From Chloroflexota bacterium (lineage in GTDB: Bacteria; Chloroflexota; Anaerolineae; UBA4142; SHND01): 64,000 nucleotides of DNA. Location of the stretch: NCBI GenBank assembly GCA_004295045.1, contig SHND01000054.1:62001-126000 (forward strand), in the 5' to 3' direction. Shown here piece by piece: positions 7,771 through 16,288 of the stretch. The notes below the pieces were generated by a model. It did not search any database. It was not told the origin of the DNA and saw only the letters and a program-made list of their open reading frames with translations. The position numbers and the translations under genes are program-made. How positions within the stretch are numbered: the first letter of the stretch is position 1; the number at the start of each line of letters is the position of its first letter.

Positions 7771-9203
7771 AAAATATAATACGTTCCTCTCCGATCTCCC
7801 ATCTTTAACAGCAACCCCGCGTCCACCAAGTCCGCGAGATCGCGGCGAACCGTTTCATCGCTCACGTCAGGATACATCTCTTTGAGATCTCGATTGCCGA
7901 TGCGTCCTGTCTTGTGAAGAATTTTCAGCGCGGCGGTTTGACGCTCGTTCAGCGGCAAATTGCGATAACGCGTTTGATCGAAATCCGCGCTGATGAATTG
8001 GTCGCCCGCGCCGCGTAGCGTCACGCGAAAACCGTTCGCTGTCTCCTGGAACAAGGGCTTGGGCAAGCCATGTTCCTTCATCTGCCGCAAAATGCGATCA
8101 ATCCCATAGCCGAGCCGTTCGACGAAACCCGAGTCGGTGAGAACTTGGACGATGACTTCATTGCGCGCGAAACGTTCTTGGACAATATTTTCAACGGTGA
8201 TGTGTCCGGGCAATCGTCCGGGCGAATACACTTCGATGCGATCCGTGAACATGAGGACGCGAATTTCTTCGCCGCGAATTTGATAATCGCGATGCGCGAC
8301 GGCGTTCACGATCACTTCGCGCACGGCGGGCAACGGATATTCAAGTTTTTCCTCGCGGCGGAAACTCGTGGTGAGTGGCGACAAAGTTTGTCGCCCGAAC
8401 CCATCTGACATGCGCGCGCCTTTGCGCATGTTGGCGACGAGAAACGCTTCCGCCGCGCGAATTTGTTCGGGCAAGGAGCCGCGCGCCGTTTCACGAATGA
8501 ACGTGTCGGACATTTCCGTACCCGAATAACGCACCAAAACAACTTCTGCGCTTGGCAATAAGCGCTGCGGCTCGCGTCCAAACAATAACAAGCCCGCGAC
8601 TGTTGGACGATAGGCGCTCGATTCCTTGGTGAGGCAGCCGCGCCGATACAACAGATCGAGCGTGCCTTCATCCCAACGCGCGCGCGAACTCACATCCGTC
8701 AAAAATAATTTCGCGTACGCGTCCACGCGCCCGCGATCCAAATCGTCGAGCGTCGCGCCTTGCAACACTTGCGCTTCAAAATTTCCCTCACCGCGCTGGC
8801 GTAACAAATCGCGCAGTTGGCGCGGACCGAGCGCGCGATTTTTTTTGCCGTCGCGTTCCATATATTTTCCGCGCAGCGCGTACGCGTGCGGCAAGCCCGA
8901 CGGAACTGTGACCAAGAGCAGTGGTTTGCCTTCGAGCATTACCGTCGCGGGACGCGGGAGAACTAACGGCGGATCGCAGCGCAAGCCAGCAGCGAGCGCT
9001 CTTTCGCGCGCGCTTTCGATGTCGCGCAAACCTTTTACCGCATTGTTCGTTGGGTCAATCCCGAGCAAAACCGTTCCGCCTTGCGTGTTCGCCAGCGCGG
9101 AAAACGTTTCCGCAAGATGCAGAACCGACGCGCTTTCGGATTCGAACGCGAGCGTTTCGCTTTGCCCTTGAGCGTAAAGAGAAGCAAGATCGAAAGTTTC
9201 CAT
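7764..9203 (-). CDS. Schlafen AlbA_2 domain / ATP-binding transcriptional regulator
   Basis: A cytosolic 479-residue protein of the widespread bacterial family annotated as ATP-dependent DNA helicase RecG-related or putative transcriptional regulator. Order of domains: AlbA_2 DNA-binding domain (about 12-130, LAFESESAS, FSALANTQGGTVLLGID), a central region, a GHKL-type ATPase remnant HATPase_c_4 (about 270-370; PAVREVIVNAVAHRDY and the GxG-like SPGRLPGHIT), and a C-terminal winged helix (about 410-479, TGRIGNRDLKEMYPDVSDETVRRDLADL). Function of the family is not well established; members often sit in mobile or defence neighbourhoods. No Shine-Dalgarno is visible before the ATG. Its stop codon lies in heptamer array 2. 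Confidence 0.85.
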   Translation of the reverse strand: METFDLASLYAQGQSETLAFESESASVLHLAETFSALANTQGGTVLLGIDPTNNAVKGLRDIESARERALAAGLRCDPPLVLPRPATVMLEGKPLLLVTVPSGLPHAYALRGKYMERDGKKNRALGPRQLRDLLRQRGEGNFEAQVLQGATLDDLDRGRVDAYAKLFLTDVSSRARWDEGTLDLLYRRGCLTKESSAYRPTVAGLLLFGREPQRLLPSAEVVLVRYSGTEMSDTFIRETARGSLPEQIRAAEAFLVANMRKGARMSDGFGRQTLSPLTTSFRREEKLEYPLPAVREVIVNAVAHRDYQIRGEEIRVLMFTDRIEVYSPGRLPGHITVENIVQERFARNEVIVQVLTDSGFVERLGYGIDRILRQMKEHGLPKPLFQETANGFRVTLRGAGDQFISADFDQTRYRNLPLNERQTAALKILHKTGRIGNRDLKEMYPDVSDETVRRDLADLVDAGLLLKMGDRRGTYYILK

Positions 9204-9217
9204 TGTCTATAAATTTC

Positions 9218-9260
9218 AAAACCCGTTCGCCAAGCGGCGTTGCTTGACGAGACGGGTTTT
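9218..9260 (-). terminator. Hairpin downstream of the small membrane protein gene
   Basis: Imperfect inverted repeat AAAACCCGT...ACGGGTTTT with inner complementarity CCAAGC/GCTTG. On the - strand it follows the stop at 9266 and is followed by T-rich sequence. Confidence 0.65.
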
Positions 9261-9265
9261 GTCTT

Positions 9266-9634
9266 TCACGTTTGGGGATAAATGACTTGCCAATGAAAGC
9301 CACCTTCTTGAGGCGCAGGTTCTTCGGGGGTGGGTTCTTCAGGCGTAGGTTCCTCTGAGGATGGTTGGTTGTTCTGGTCGCGCGGCGGTGACGAAGTCGA
9401 GGGCGCGATCATTCCCGGCAGTTCGATTCCAAAAATTGTGCCTGCCAAAAAGGAACAGCAGCTGCAAATCAAAATCGCGGCGGCGACGATTGCAATCGGT
9501 ATAAAACGCGGACCTTGGCGCCCCGGCAGCCACGGGACGTAATCTGCACTTGGATCGTAGCCCTGATACGGATTAAATGGATTGTAGCCCCCCGGTTGTT
9601 GCGGTGGGGGAAGTTGAGGTGGATAACTGTTCAA
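9266..9634 (-). CDS. Small single-pass membrane protein, Pro-rich on both sides
   Basis: 122 residues, family not recognised. The N-terminal 45 residues are Pro/Gln/Tyr-rich and probably cytoplasmic (QLPPPQQPGGYNPFNPYQ), then one TM segment (about 47-72, FIPIAIVAAAILICSCCSFLAG) and an outside tail with PTPEE repeats. Pro-rich N-termini with a TM helix of this kind are common in Chloroflexota and Actinobacteria hypothetical proteins (DUF4190-like arrangement). TTG start at 9634, supported by GGAG six bases upstream. Confidence 0.65.
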   Translation of the reverse strand: MNSYPPQLPPPQQPGGYNPFNPYQGYDPSADYVPWLPGRQGPRFIPIAIVAAAILICSCCSFLAGTIFGIELPGMIAPSTSSPPRDQNNQPSSEEPTPEEPTPEEPAPQEGGFHWQVIYPQT

Positions 9635-9660
9635 AAATTACTCCAAGAAATTTCGGTGTT

Positions 9661-9694
9661 CATTGCGAGGGAGCGTAGGATTTTTTTCGCAATG
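9661..9694 (-). terminator. Inverted repeat after lon (CATTGCGA...TCGCAATG)
   Basis: 8-bp stem CATTGCGA/TCGCAATG enclosing AGGGAGCGTAGGATT-like sequence, four bases beyond the lon stop. The half CATTGCGAGGGAGCG resembles a dispersed repeat motif seen in many environmental bacterial genomes; it may act as terminator or processing site. Confidence 0.5.
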
Positions 9695-9698
9695 ACAT

Positions 9699-12125
9699 TT
9701 AACGCGCGGCGTGGGTTGGGCGCGCGTTCGCTTTTGCGCGACGCGTTGTGGCGCGTTTGTGCTGCTCATCGGTCAACGCAACGGGCAGCACTTCGTCCAT
9801 CGAATCAACCAGAATCAAATTGAGATTGCGTTGGACACGGCGCGGCAAATCTACCAAATCTTTTTTGTTCTTTTTCGGAATCACCAGCGTCTTTAAACCC
9901 GCGCGATGCGCGGCAATCACTTTTTCGCGCAAGCCGCCGATGGGCAGCACGCGTCCGCGCAGCGTGATTTCTCCGGTAAAGCCAACGTCTTTGTGAACAG
10001 CGCGCCGCGATAACGCGGAAACGAGCGCCGTCGCAATGGTGATTCCGGCAGAGGGACCATCTTTTGGAATCGCGCCTTCGGGAACGTGAACGTGAATGTC
10101 GAGTTTGTCGAAATCGTTTCGCATTCCGAGCTGTTTGGCATTCGTGCGCGCGTACGAGAGCGCGGCTTGCGCGGACTCTTGCATCACGCCGCCGAGTTGC
10201 CCGGTGAGCAGCAGCGCGCCTTTGCCGGGCATCAATGTCACTTCAATCGCCATCGTATCGCCGCCTGCATTCGTGACGGCGAGTCCGGTCGCAACGCCAA
10301 TTTGATCTTGTTCTTCTTTCATGCCGTACGAAAATTTCGCGGGACCCAAATATTTGCCGAGCGATTCTTTGGTGATCGTCGCGGGCACGACTTTGCCTTC
10401 GGCAACTTGGCGCGCGATTTTGCGGCACACGTGCGCGATCTCGCGTTCGAGATTTCGCACGCCCGCTTCGTAACTGTATTGGCGAATGAGACCGCGTATC
10501 GCTTCGTCGGAAAATTTTGGTCTGCCGACGAGCCCGTGCATTTCGAGTTGGCGCGGCACGATGAATTGTTTGGCGATCGCGAGTTTCTCTTCTTCGATGT
10601 AGCCGGGGAATTCGATCACTTCCATGCGATCCAACAGCGCGGGCGGAATCGGGTGGAGCAAATTCGCGGTGGTGATGAAAATGACTTTGCTCAAATCGTA
10701 AGGCACTTCGAGGTAATGATCGCTGAACGAATTATTCTGTTCCGGGTCAAGGACTTCCAAAAGCGCCGCGCTCGGATCGCCGCGGAAATCCGCGCCCACC
10801 TTGTCAATTTCGTCGAGCATGAAAACGGGATTGAGCGTTTTCGCGCGCCGCATCGTTTGAATCACGCGTCCGGGCAGCGCGCCAATGTACGTGCGGCGAT
10901 GCCCGCGAATTTCTGCCTCGTCGCGCACGCCGCCGAGCGAGACGCGCACAAAGCTGCGTCCCAACGCTTGCGCGATGCTGCGCCCCATCGAAGTCTTGCC
11001 AGTCCCCGGTGGTCCGACGAAACATAACACGGGCGTGGACATTTTTTCTGCCGCGAGTTTGCGGACGGCAATATATTCCAAGATGCGTTCTTTGGCGCGT
11101 TTGAGTCCGTAATGCTGTTCATCCAATATTTTCGCGGCGGCGAGAATGTCGAGATTGTCTTGCGTCGCGTTTTTCCAGGGCAGAGTAATGAGCCAATCGA
11201 GATACGTGCGAATGATGCCGAGTTCCGGCGAGCCGAACGGCATTTGCGTAATGCGGTCGAGTTCGTGTTCGGCTTTGGCGCGCGCTTCTTCGGGCATTTC
11301 GGCGGCAGCAATTTTTTCGCGCAGTTCCGAAACTTCGCGCCCTTGCGCGTCCATCTCGCCGAGTTCGTGTTGAATCACGCGCATCTGTTCGCGCAAATAA
11401 TATTCGCGCTGGTTCTTGTCCACCTCTTCCTGCACTTGCGTGTGAATTTTGCTTTGCAGCTCGAGGACTTGGAGTTCGTTTTCTAGCGCGCGCGAAATCT
11501 TATTCAATCGTTCGACAGGATCAATGGTTTCGAGCAAATCTTGGCGCAGTACCAAATCGAGATTGAGCGACGAGCCAATGAGATCGGCGAGCGCGCCCGC
11601 GCCCTCCGCGTTCATCGCCGCGATATACACCTCTTCGGGCAAATTGGAATTGAGCCGCACAATTTTTTCAAATTGCGACAGCACCGCGCGGCTCAGCGCT
11701 TGCGTTTCGATGGAATTGTCTTGCGGTTCCTTGAGCTCCTCGACGCGCACTTGAACAAACGGGTCGGTCTGGACAATTTCCAAAAGCCGCGCGCGCGTAT
11801 CGCCCTGTCCCAACACGCTCGTCGTGCCGTCGGGCATTCGCAGCATTCGTCCGATGGAAAGCACCGTCCCGACGAGATAAAGATCGTCCATCCCCGGCTC
11901 TTGACGTTCGGCGTCTTTTTGCGCAAACACGACAACTTTTTGATCGCGCAGCATCGCATCTTCGATCGCGCGCACGGAGCGTTCGCGCCCTGCGGTGATG
12001 GGGGAAATGAGACGCGGAAAAACGACCGTGTCACGCGCGGGAACAAGCGGATAGACGCGGATCGTATTGGGTTGTTCGGTCGGCGTTTCGAGAGGTTGCG
12101 CGGACTGCGCGCGGCGTCGAGACAT
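9699..12125 (-). CDS. lon: ATP-dependent Lon protease
   Basis: Cytosolic AAA+ serine protease that degrades misfolded and regulatory proteins. Start at 12125 gives 808 residues, the family norm; the open frame continues upstream through a repeat and promoter region and is not coding. N-terminal substrate-binding domain 20-220, coiled coil to about 290, Walker A GPPGTGKT (371-378), Walker B LDEID (437-441), sensor region [18 protein letters not shown] (to residue 500), and the S16 peptidase domain with catalytic Ser692 (KDGPSAG) and Lys735 ([10 protein letters not shown]). All key residues are present. It is divergent to an MFS gene. A TTGCCA-17-TAATAT promoter lies at 12208-12236. Heptamer array 3 fills the leader up to the start codon. 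Confidence 0.95.
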   Translation of the reverse strand: MSRRRAQSAQPLETPTEQPNTIRVYPLVPARDTVVFPRLISPITAGRERSVRAIEDAMLRDQKVVVFAQKDAERQEPGMDDLYLVGTVLSIGRMLRMPDGTTSVLGQGDTRARLLEIVQTDPFVQVRVEELKEPQDNSIETQALSRAVLSQFEKIVRLNSNLPEEVYIAAMNAEGAGALADLIGSSLNLDLVLRQDLLETIDPVERLNKISRALENELQVLELQSKIHTQVQEEVDKNQREYYLREQMRVIQHELGEMDAQGREVSELREKIAAAEMPEEARAKAEHELDRITQMPFGSPELGIIRTYLDWLITLPWKNATQDNLDILAAAKILDEQHYGLKRAKERILEYIAVRKLAAEKMSTPVLCFVGPPGTGKTSMGRSIAQALGRSFVRVSLGGVRDEAEIRGHRRTYIGALPGRVIQTMRRAKTLNPVFMLDEIDKVGADFRGDPSAALLEVLDPEQNNSFSDHYLEVPYDLSKVIFITTANLLHPIPPALLDRMEVIEFPGYIEEEKLAIAKQFIVPRQLEMHGLVGRPKFSDEAIRGLIRQYSYEAGVRNLEREIAHVCRKIARQVAEGKVVPATITKESLGKYLGPAKFSYGMKEEQDQIGVATGLAVTNAGGDTMAIEVTLMPGKGALLLTGQLGGVMQESAQAALSYARTNAKQLGMRNDFDKLDIHVHVPEGAIPKDGPSAGITIATALVSALSRRAVHKDVGFTGEITLRGRVLPIGGLREKVIAAHRAGLKTLVIPKKNKKDLVDLPRRVQRNLNLILVDSMDEVLPVALTDEQHKRATTRRAKANARPTHAAR

Positions 12126-12207
12126 GGTTGGCAGATGGCGGATAGCAGATGGCAAAACGCAATGTGAATCAGCCATTTGCCATATGCGATATGCTATTCG
12201 CCGAAAG
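12124..12207. repeat. Heptamer array 3, eleven units with mid-point inversion
   Basis: From 12131 the sequence divides into consecutive 7-mers: GCAGATG, GCGGATA, GCAGATG, GCAAAAC, GCAATGT, GAATCAG, CCATTTG, CCATATG, CGATATG, CTATTCG, CCGAAAG. The last five are degenerate reverse complements of the first ones (GCAAATG, GCATATC, GCGAATA when read on the other strand). It occupies the lon leader. Confidence 0.75.
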
Positions 12208-12236
12208 ATATTAGCATAGCGAGGGGGAAATGGCAA
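12208..12236 (-). promoter_or_regulatory. Candidate sigma-70 promoter of lon
   Basis: On the - strand TTGCCA (12236-12231), 17-bp spacer, TAATAT (12213-12208). The predicted transcript starts about 75 bases before the lon ATG and would contain heptamer array 3. No CIRCE or sigma-32-type site is visible. Confidence 0.45.
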
Positions 12237-12262
12237 AAGAAAATTGACAAATGGAATTCTGT

Positions 12263-12268
12263 TATAAT
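12263..12268 (+). promoter_or_regulatory. -10 element TATAAT before the MFS gene
   Basis: TATAAT overlaps an in-frame ATG at 12267, which therefore cannot be the start of a transcript made from it; this favours the ATG at 12297. A TTGACA lies upstream at 12244-12249 but only 13 bp away, so the -35 assignment is unsure. Confidence 0.45.
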
Positions 12269-12296
12269 GTCTCCATCGCCTGCAAAATCGAGTCCC

Positions 12297-13553
12297 ATGT
12301 CCGCATTCGCGTCCCTCCGTTCCCGCGTTCCCCTTAACAATACATTGATCGTCGTCTTGGCGCGTTCGTTTGTCAGCGGCATCGAACAGAGCATGATCGG
12401 CGTCGTGTTTCAACCATTTGTGTTATCACTCGGCGCGAGCATGTCGCAGTTGGGGTTGCTCAATTCGCTTGGCGGCTTTGGCGGGTTGATTCCGACGCTG
12501 GCGTATCCGTGGGGCGGTTGGATCGCGGACCAACGCGGACGAAGAATTGTTTTGCTCGGCGCATCACTGTGCGCGATGGGCGCGTTCGGAATGTATGCGG
12601 TCGCGGGTTGGGTTGGCGCGTTGGCGATGCTGCTGCCGGGAATTATCCTGCTCGGCATTTCGCAAGTGTATCAGCCCGTCAATGCCGCGTTGGTGGGTGA
12701 AGCGGTGAGCGCGCGAAAACACGGCAGCGCGTATTCGCTCATGATGGTCGTCATGATCGCGCCGGGGATCGTCGTGCCGATCCTCGCGGGAGTGGTGGCA
12801 GACCGCTATGGCTTTGAATTTATTTTCCCCGCCGCGATTTTTTTCGAAGTAATTGCCTTTTTGGTCATTTGGAAATATCTGCGCGAGGTACGCAAAACAA
12901 TTCCTCAACAAGGCGGCGCGCGCGCAATTCTTGATTTTTTGAAACGCGCGTGGATTCCGCCGCCTGATATGCGTTGGTTTTTCATTGCCATTGCGATGGA
13001 TATGTTCGCGTGGGGCATGGGCTTTGGGATTTTTTACGGGCTGCTCAGTCAAGAGTATGGATTCACTACAACTCAGTTGGGCATCCTGTCGTCGGTGAGT
13101 AGCATTACATGGGCAGTCACTTCGCTCCCCCTTGGGCGACTCGTTGATCGCTATGGCGCGAAACCGGTTTTGATCTTTTCCGAAGCATTATCGCCGCCGT
13201 TGATGCTCATCTGGGCAACGCAATCGAATTTCATTATCCTCGCCGCCTCGATGAGCATCTTTGCATTGAACGCCGCCTCATGGGTTCCGGCGCGCAACGT
13301 GTATGTGGCGCAGACCGTCGAACCGGCGCGGCGCGGTGAAATTTTTGGACGCCTCTCGGCGTTCGGCGGCATTCTCGCGTTTCCCGCTTCCTACATTGGC
13401 GGATTATTGTACGACAATGTGGGCTTTTACGCGCCGTTTATTGGCAACCTTATTTTTGCGGTGGTCACTTTGGTGATCTTGATTTTTTTTGTGCCGAAAC
13501 CCGGCAAAGGAGAAAAAGCATGGCAAAGCGCAGTCGCAACGCCGACGGAATGA
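12297..13553 (+). CDS. MFS transporter
   Basis: A 418-residue major facilitator with about 12 hydrophobic segments in the inner membrane, probably a drug or metabolite exporter driven by the proton gradient; substrate unknown. First helix at NNTLIVVLARSFVSGIEQSMIG, the A-motif-like loop between TM2 and TM3 reads GGWIADQRGRRIVLLG, and the corresponding loop in the second half is GRLVDRYGAKPVLIF. The start at 12297 is chosen because a TATAAT box overlaps the earlier ATG. Expressed divergently from lon; the phosphoribosyltransferase gene follows after 42 bp. Confidence 0.85.
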   Translation: MSAFASLRSRVPLNNTLIVVLARSFVSGIEQSMIGVVFQPFVLSLGASMSQLGLLNSLGGFGGLIPTLAYPWGGWIADQRGRRIVLLGASLCAMGAFGMYAVAGWVGALAMLLPGIILLGISQVYQPVNAALVGEAVSARKHGSAYSLMMVVMIAPGIVVPILAGVVADRYGFEFIFPAAIFFEVIAFLVIWKYLREVRKTIPQQGGARAILDFLKRAWIPPPDMRWFFIAIAMDMFAWGMGFGIFYGLLSQEYGFTTTQLGILSSVSSITWAVTSLPLGRLVDRYGAKPVLIFSEALSPPLMLIWATQSNFIILAASMSIFALNAASWVPARNVYVAQTVEPARRGEIFGRLSAFGGILAFPASYIGGLLYDNVGFYAPFIGNLIFAVVTLVILIFFVPKPGKGEKAWQSAVATPTE

Positions 13554-13595
13554 AATGCGCGCGTGCGATGTGTCAAGCCCCTGCTAAAAATTCAT

Positions 13596-14192
13596 ATGTC
13601 AAAAAAACGTGACACATACACTGTCCGAATCGAAGGCGTCACGCGGCATCTACCGTTATTCGCGGTCAGCCCGCAATTACGCATCGCGGTTTTTAATTTG
13701 CTCGGCGATACGGAAATAACAATCGCCGCCGCGCATGGACTTGCCAAAAAACTGGCAAAGGTGGACGCCGATGTTTTGGTGACTGCCGAAGCCAAGAGTA
13801 TTCCGCTGGCATATCATCTGTCCATCGAATTGAATAAACCCTACGTGGTCTTGCGCAAAGATCACAAACCGTACATGGGACACACGTTGAGCGTGGAAAC
13901 GCTTTCGATCACGACGGGCAAACCGCAGACGTTGTATCTCGACGAAAAAGATCAGGGCCTTTTGCGCGGCAAAAAAGTGATTCTGGTTGACGATGTGATC
14001 AGCACGGGCAGCACGCTGCAAGGGATGCGTTTGTTGATGGACAAGGCGGGCGCCAAGGTTGTTGCCGAAGCCGCTGTCTTTACCGAAGGCGAACGCGCCC
14101 AGTGGGGGCACATTCACGCGCTGGGGCATTTGCCTTTGTTCACGGGACAAGAGAAACCGAAAGAAACGCGGGCGAAAAAGAAAAAAGGATGA
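13596..14192 (+). CDS. Adenine phosphoribosyltransferase-like PRTase
   Basis: A type I phosphoribosyltransferase fold: PRPP-binding loop VILVDDVISTGST (about residues 131-143), an upstream loop AEAKSIPLAYHLS and a flexible hood. This pattern matches the Apt/Xpt branch that converts a purine base and PRPP to a nucleotide, but about 25 extra Lys-rich residues at the C-terminus and the LAKVDADVLVTAEAKSIPL loop make the base uncertain (adenine or xanthine). Family size is 170-190, here 198. It begins at the ATG at 13596 (MSKKRD); an upstream ATG would add MRCVKPLLKIH, which lacks support. It is followed after 67 bases by the histidine kinase, on the same strand. Confidence 0.8.
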   Translation: MSKKRDTYTVRIEGVTRHLPLFAVSPQLRIAVFNLLGDTEITIAAAHGLAKKLAKVDADVLVTAEAKSIPLAYHLSIELNKPYVVLRKDHKPYMGHTLSVETLSITTGKPQTLYLDEKDQGLLRGKKVILVDDVISTGSTLQGMRLLMDKAGAKVVAEAAVFTEGERAQWGHIHALGHLPLFTGQEKPKETRAKKKKG

Positions 14193-14259
14193 TCCTGCGT
14201 GCAAGACATTTTTCTTTGTCCCGCCAACCTTTTCACTCGGCTGGAGGAATGAACGCGCC

Positions 14260-15351
14260 GTGACCGATGCTTCTACGCGTGAGCTGGCGCAGGACGCGCT
14301 CTCCAGTCTTGCAGATGGTGTGACGTTGGTGAATGACGCGGGGCGCATTGTGTTCATGAACCCGCGCGCCGAAGAATTGTTCGGCGTACACGCCGGGGAA
14401 TGGATTGACGCAGACGCGGGGAAATTCTTCCGCGCGCTCGCGAAAAATTCGACGGTCGGTGACGTGTTGGCAGCGCGCTTTGCCCAGCAAACGGTTCGCG
14501 CCCGCGAACTGCCTTTTTTGGAATTTTCCTTGCGGACGCCGCGTGAAAAAGTAATCCAAGCCAAATGGTTTGCATTGCAGGACGCGAACGCGTACGGCGT
14601 TTTGTGGCGTGATGTGACGCACGAAAAAGAGGTGGACCAGATGAAAAATCAACTCTTGTCCACCGTGTCACATGAATTGCGCACTCCGCTCGCGTCCATC
14701 AAAGGTTTCGCGACGACGCTCTTGCGTTCCGACGTGCGTTGGGATGAAGCGACGCAGCGCGAATTTTTACGCATCATCGAAGAGGAAAGCAATCGGCTGG
14801 AAGAATTGATTGACAACTTGCTCGATATGTCGCAAGTGGAAGCGGGTGCGCTGCGCATCCATCGTGAGCCGGTGCAGCTGCGTCGCCTCGTGCGGGAAGC
14901 GGTGGAAAACGCGCAGCGGCGCGCGGACTCGCACTGGTTTGTGATGGATTTGCCTGCGGAACTGCCGCGCGTGTGGGCAGACCCGCGCCGCATCGGACAG
15001 GTGTTGAATAATATTTTAGAGAACGCGCTCAAGTATTCTCCGAATGGCGGACAAATTACCGTGACGTGTGAAATCGAAGGTGAAACGGTTTTGACCAGCA
15101 TCGCAGATCAAGGGGAAGGCATTCCGCGCGAATTGCTCGAGCGCATCTTTGATCGTTTCTTTCAGGTTGATGCCGCGAGCACGCGCAAAACGGGCGGCAG
15201 CGGTTTAGGGCTGGCAATCGCCAAGGGCATTGTCGAGGCGCACGGCGGCGTCATTTGGGCAGAGTCGGAGGCGGGGCAGGGCAGTGTCTTTCGTTTTTCC
15301 CTGCCAATCGTGAACGAGTCTGATTTCTTGGAAAATCAAGATATCGAATGA
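14260..15351 (+). CDS. Cytosolic PAS-domain sensor histidine kinase
   Basis: 363 residues from a GTG start at 14260 (GGAGGA 11 bases upstream). A single PAS domain (about 10-120: LSSLADGVTLVNDAGRIVFMN) is followed by HisKA with the phospho-accepting His138 in STVSHELRTPL and a HATPase_c domain with the N box NILENALKYS, G1 box DQGEGIP and G2 box GGSGLGLAIAKG. No TM segment is present, so the signal should be cytoplasmic. No response regulator gene adjoins; its partner must be elsewhere. It sits inside a + strand run PRTase - kinase - folP - folC, so it may be co-transcribed with folate genes. A 4-codon frame ATG AAC GCG CCG TGA overlaps the GTG, probably by chance. Confidence 0.88.
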   Translation: MTDASTRELAQDALSSLADGVTLVNDAGRIVFMNPRAEELFGVHAGEWIDADAGKFFRALAKNSTVGDVLAARFAQQTVRARELPFLEFSLRTPREKVIQAKWFALQDANAYGVLWRDVTHEKEVDQMKNQLLSTVSHELRTPLASIKGFATTLLRSDVRWDEATQREFLRIIEEESNRLEELIDNLLDMSQVEAGALRIHREPVQLRRLVREAVENAQRRADSHWFVMDLPAELPRVWADPRRIGQVLNNILENALKYSPNGGQITVTCEIEGETVLTSIADQGEGIPRELLERIFDRFFQVDAASTRKTGGSGLGLAIAKGIVEAHGGVIWAESEAGQGSVFRFSLPIVNESDFLENQDIE

Positions 15352-15412
15352 TAACAGCGCGGTGCGAACATTTCGCGCCTTGCAACTTGTTTCAACCTTA
15401 TTATTTTTTGCG

Positions 15413-16288
15413 ATGAACATTTTTAATTGGGGTTCGCGCACATACATCATGGGGATCGTGAATGTCACGCCCGATTCGTTTTCGGGCGATGGCGTGATGG
15501 ATGTGGACGCGGCGGTGGAACAAGGTCTGCGCATTGTGGAACAGGGCGCAGATATTTTGGACGTGGGGGGAGAATCAACACGCCCCGGTTCCGCGCGCGT
15601 TGATTTGGAACACGAGTTACAACGCGTCCTGCCGGTGATTGAGCAACTTGCGGCGCGCGTAAAAATTCCGATTTCGATTGATACCTCGCGCGCACCTGTG
15701 GCGAAACGCGCGCTGGACGCGGGCGCGACAATGGTCAATGATGTGTGGGCGTTGACGCGCGATGCAGATTTGGCGAATGTAGTCGCGATGCACAACGCGT
15801 ACATTGTGCTGATGCACAATCGCGAGGCGACACCCATCGTCGGCGTATTGGGCGGACATTATTCGAATGTGAATTATGAAGCGAGCGATGTAATTCACGC
15901 GGTTGGATTGGGACTGGCTCAATGCGTCGAAACGGCAGAACGCGCGGGCATTTCGCGTAGAAAAATTATTATTGATCCGGGAATCGGTTTTGGAAAAGGG
16001 CTGGAACAAAATTTGGAATTATTGAGACGCCTGCAAGAACTCGAGCCCTTTCCCGGGTTGGAAGGTTTGCCTCTGCTGATTGGCACATCGCGCAAAAGTG
16101 TGATTGGCTTGACGTTGAACTTGCCCGTTGAAGAACGTTTGGAAGGAACCCTTGCAACGTTGGCGTTGTCCATCGCGCAGGGCGCGGACATTGTGCGCGT
16201 GCATGATGTGCAAGCGGCGGTGCGCGCGTGTCGCATGACAGATGCGATTGTGCGTCGGAAATCAGAATTCGAAATTCGGACTGCATGA
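15413..16288 (+). CDS. folP: Dihydropteroate synthase
   Basis: Condenses p-aminobenzoate with 7,8-dihydropterin pyrophosphate to give dihydropteroate; cytosolic TIM barrel and the sulfonamide target. Diagnostic motifs: MGIVNVTPDSFSGDG (pterin/phosphate loop), DVGGESTRPGS, ISIDTSRAPVA, NDVWAL, IDPGIGFGKG, LIGTSRKS and the C-terminal VHDV. The ATG at 15413 is preferred to a GTG at 15362, which adds 17 hydrophobic residues. The last codons (RKSEFEIRTA) fall in heptamer array 4, so the C-terminus differs from relatives. The stop overlaps the folC ATG (ATGA). Confidence 0.93.
   Translation: MNIFNWGSRTYIMGIVNVTPDSFSGDGVMDVDAAVEQGLRIVEQGADILDVGGESTRPGSARVDLEHELQRVLPVIEQLAARVKIPISIDTSRAPVAKRALDAGATMVNDVWALTRDADLANVVAMHNAYIVLMHNREATPIVGVLGGHYSNVNYEASDVIHAVGLGLAQCVETAERAGISRRKIIIDPGIGFGKGLEQNLELLRRLQELEPFPGLEGLPLLIGTSRKSVIGLTLNLPVEERLEGTLATLALSIAQGADIVRVHDVQAAVRACRMTDAIVRRKSEFEIRTA
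16260..16280. repeat. Heptamer array 4 inside the folP 3' end
   Basis: AATCAGA, ATTCGAA, ATTCGGA in tandem (16260-16280). It encodes part of the folP C-terminus and ends five bases before the folC start codon. The unit is the same as in arrays 5 and 7. Confidence 0.6.

Noticed and set aside
10086..11027. 313-codon + strand frame inside lon
   Set aside because: Antisense shadow caused by GC-rich codon use; Lon is unambiguous on the other strand.
9699..12413. Longer lon frame starting at 12413
   Set aside because: The extra 96 codons cover the divergent promoter region, heptamer array 3 and the MFS start; Lon homology begins at residue about 97.
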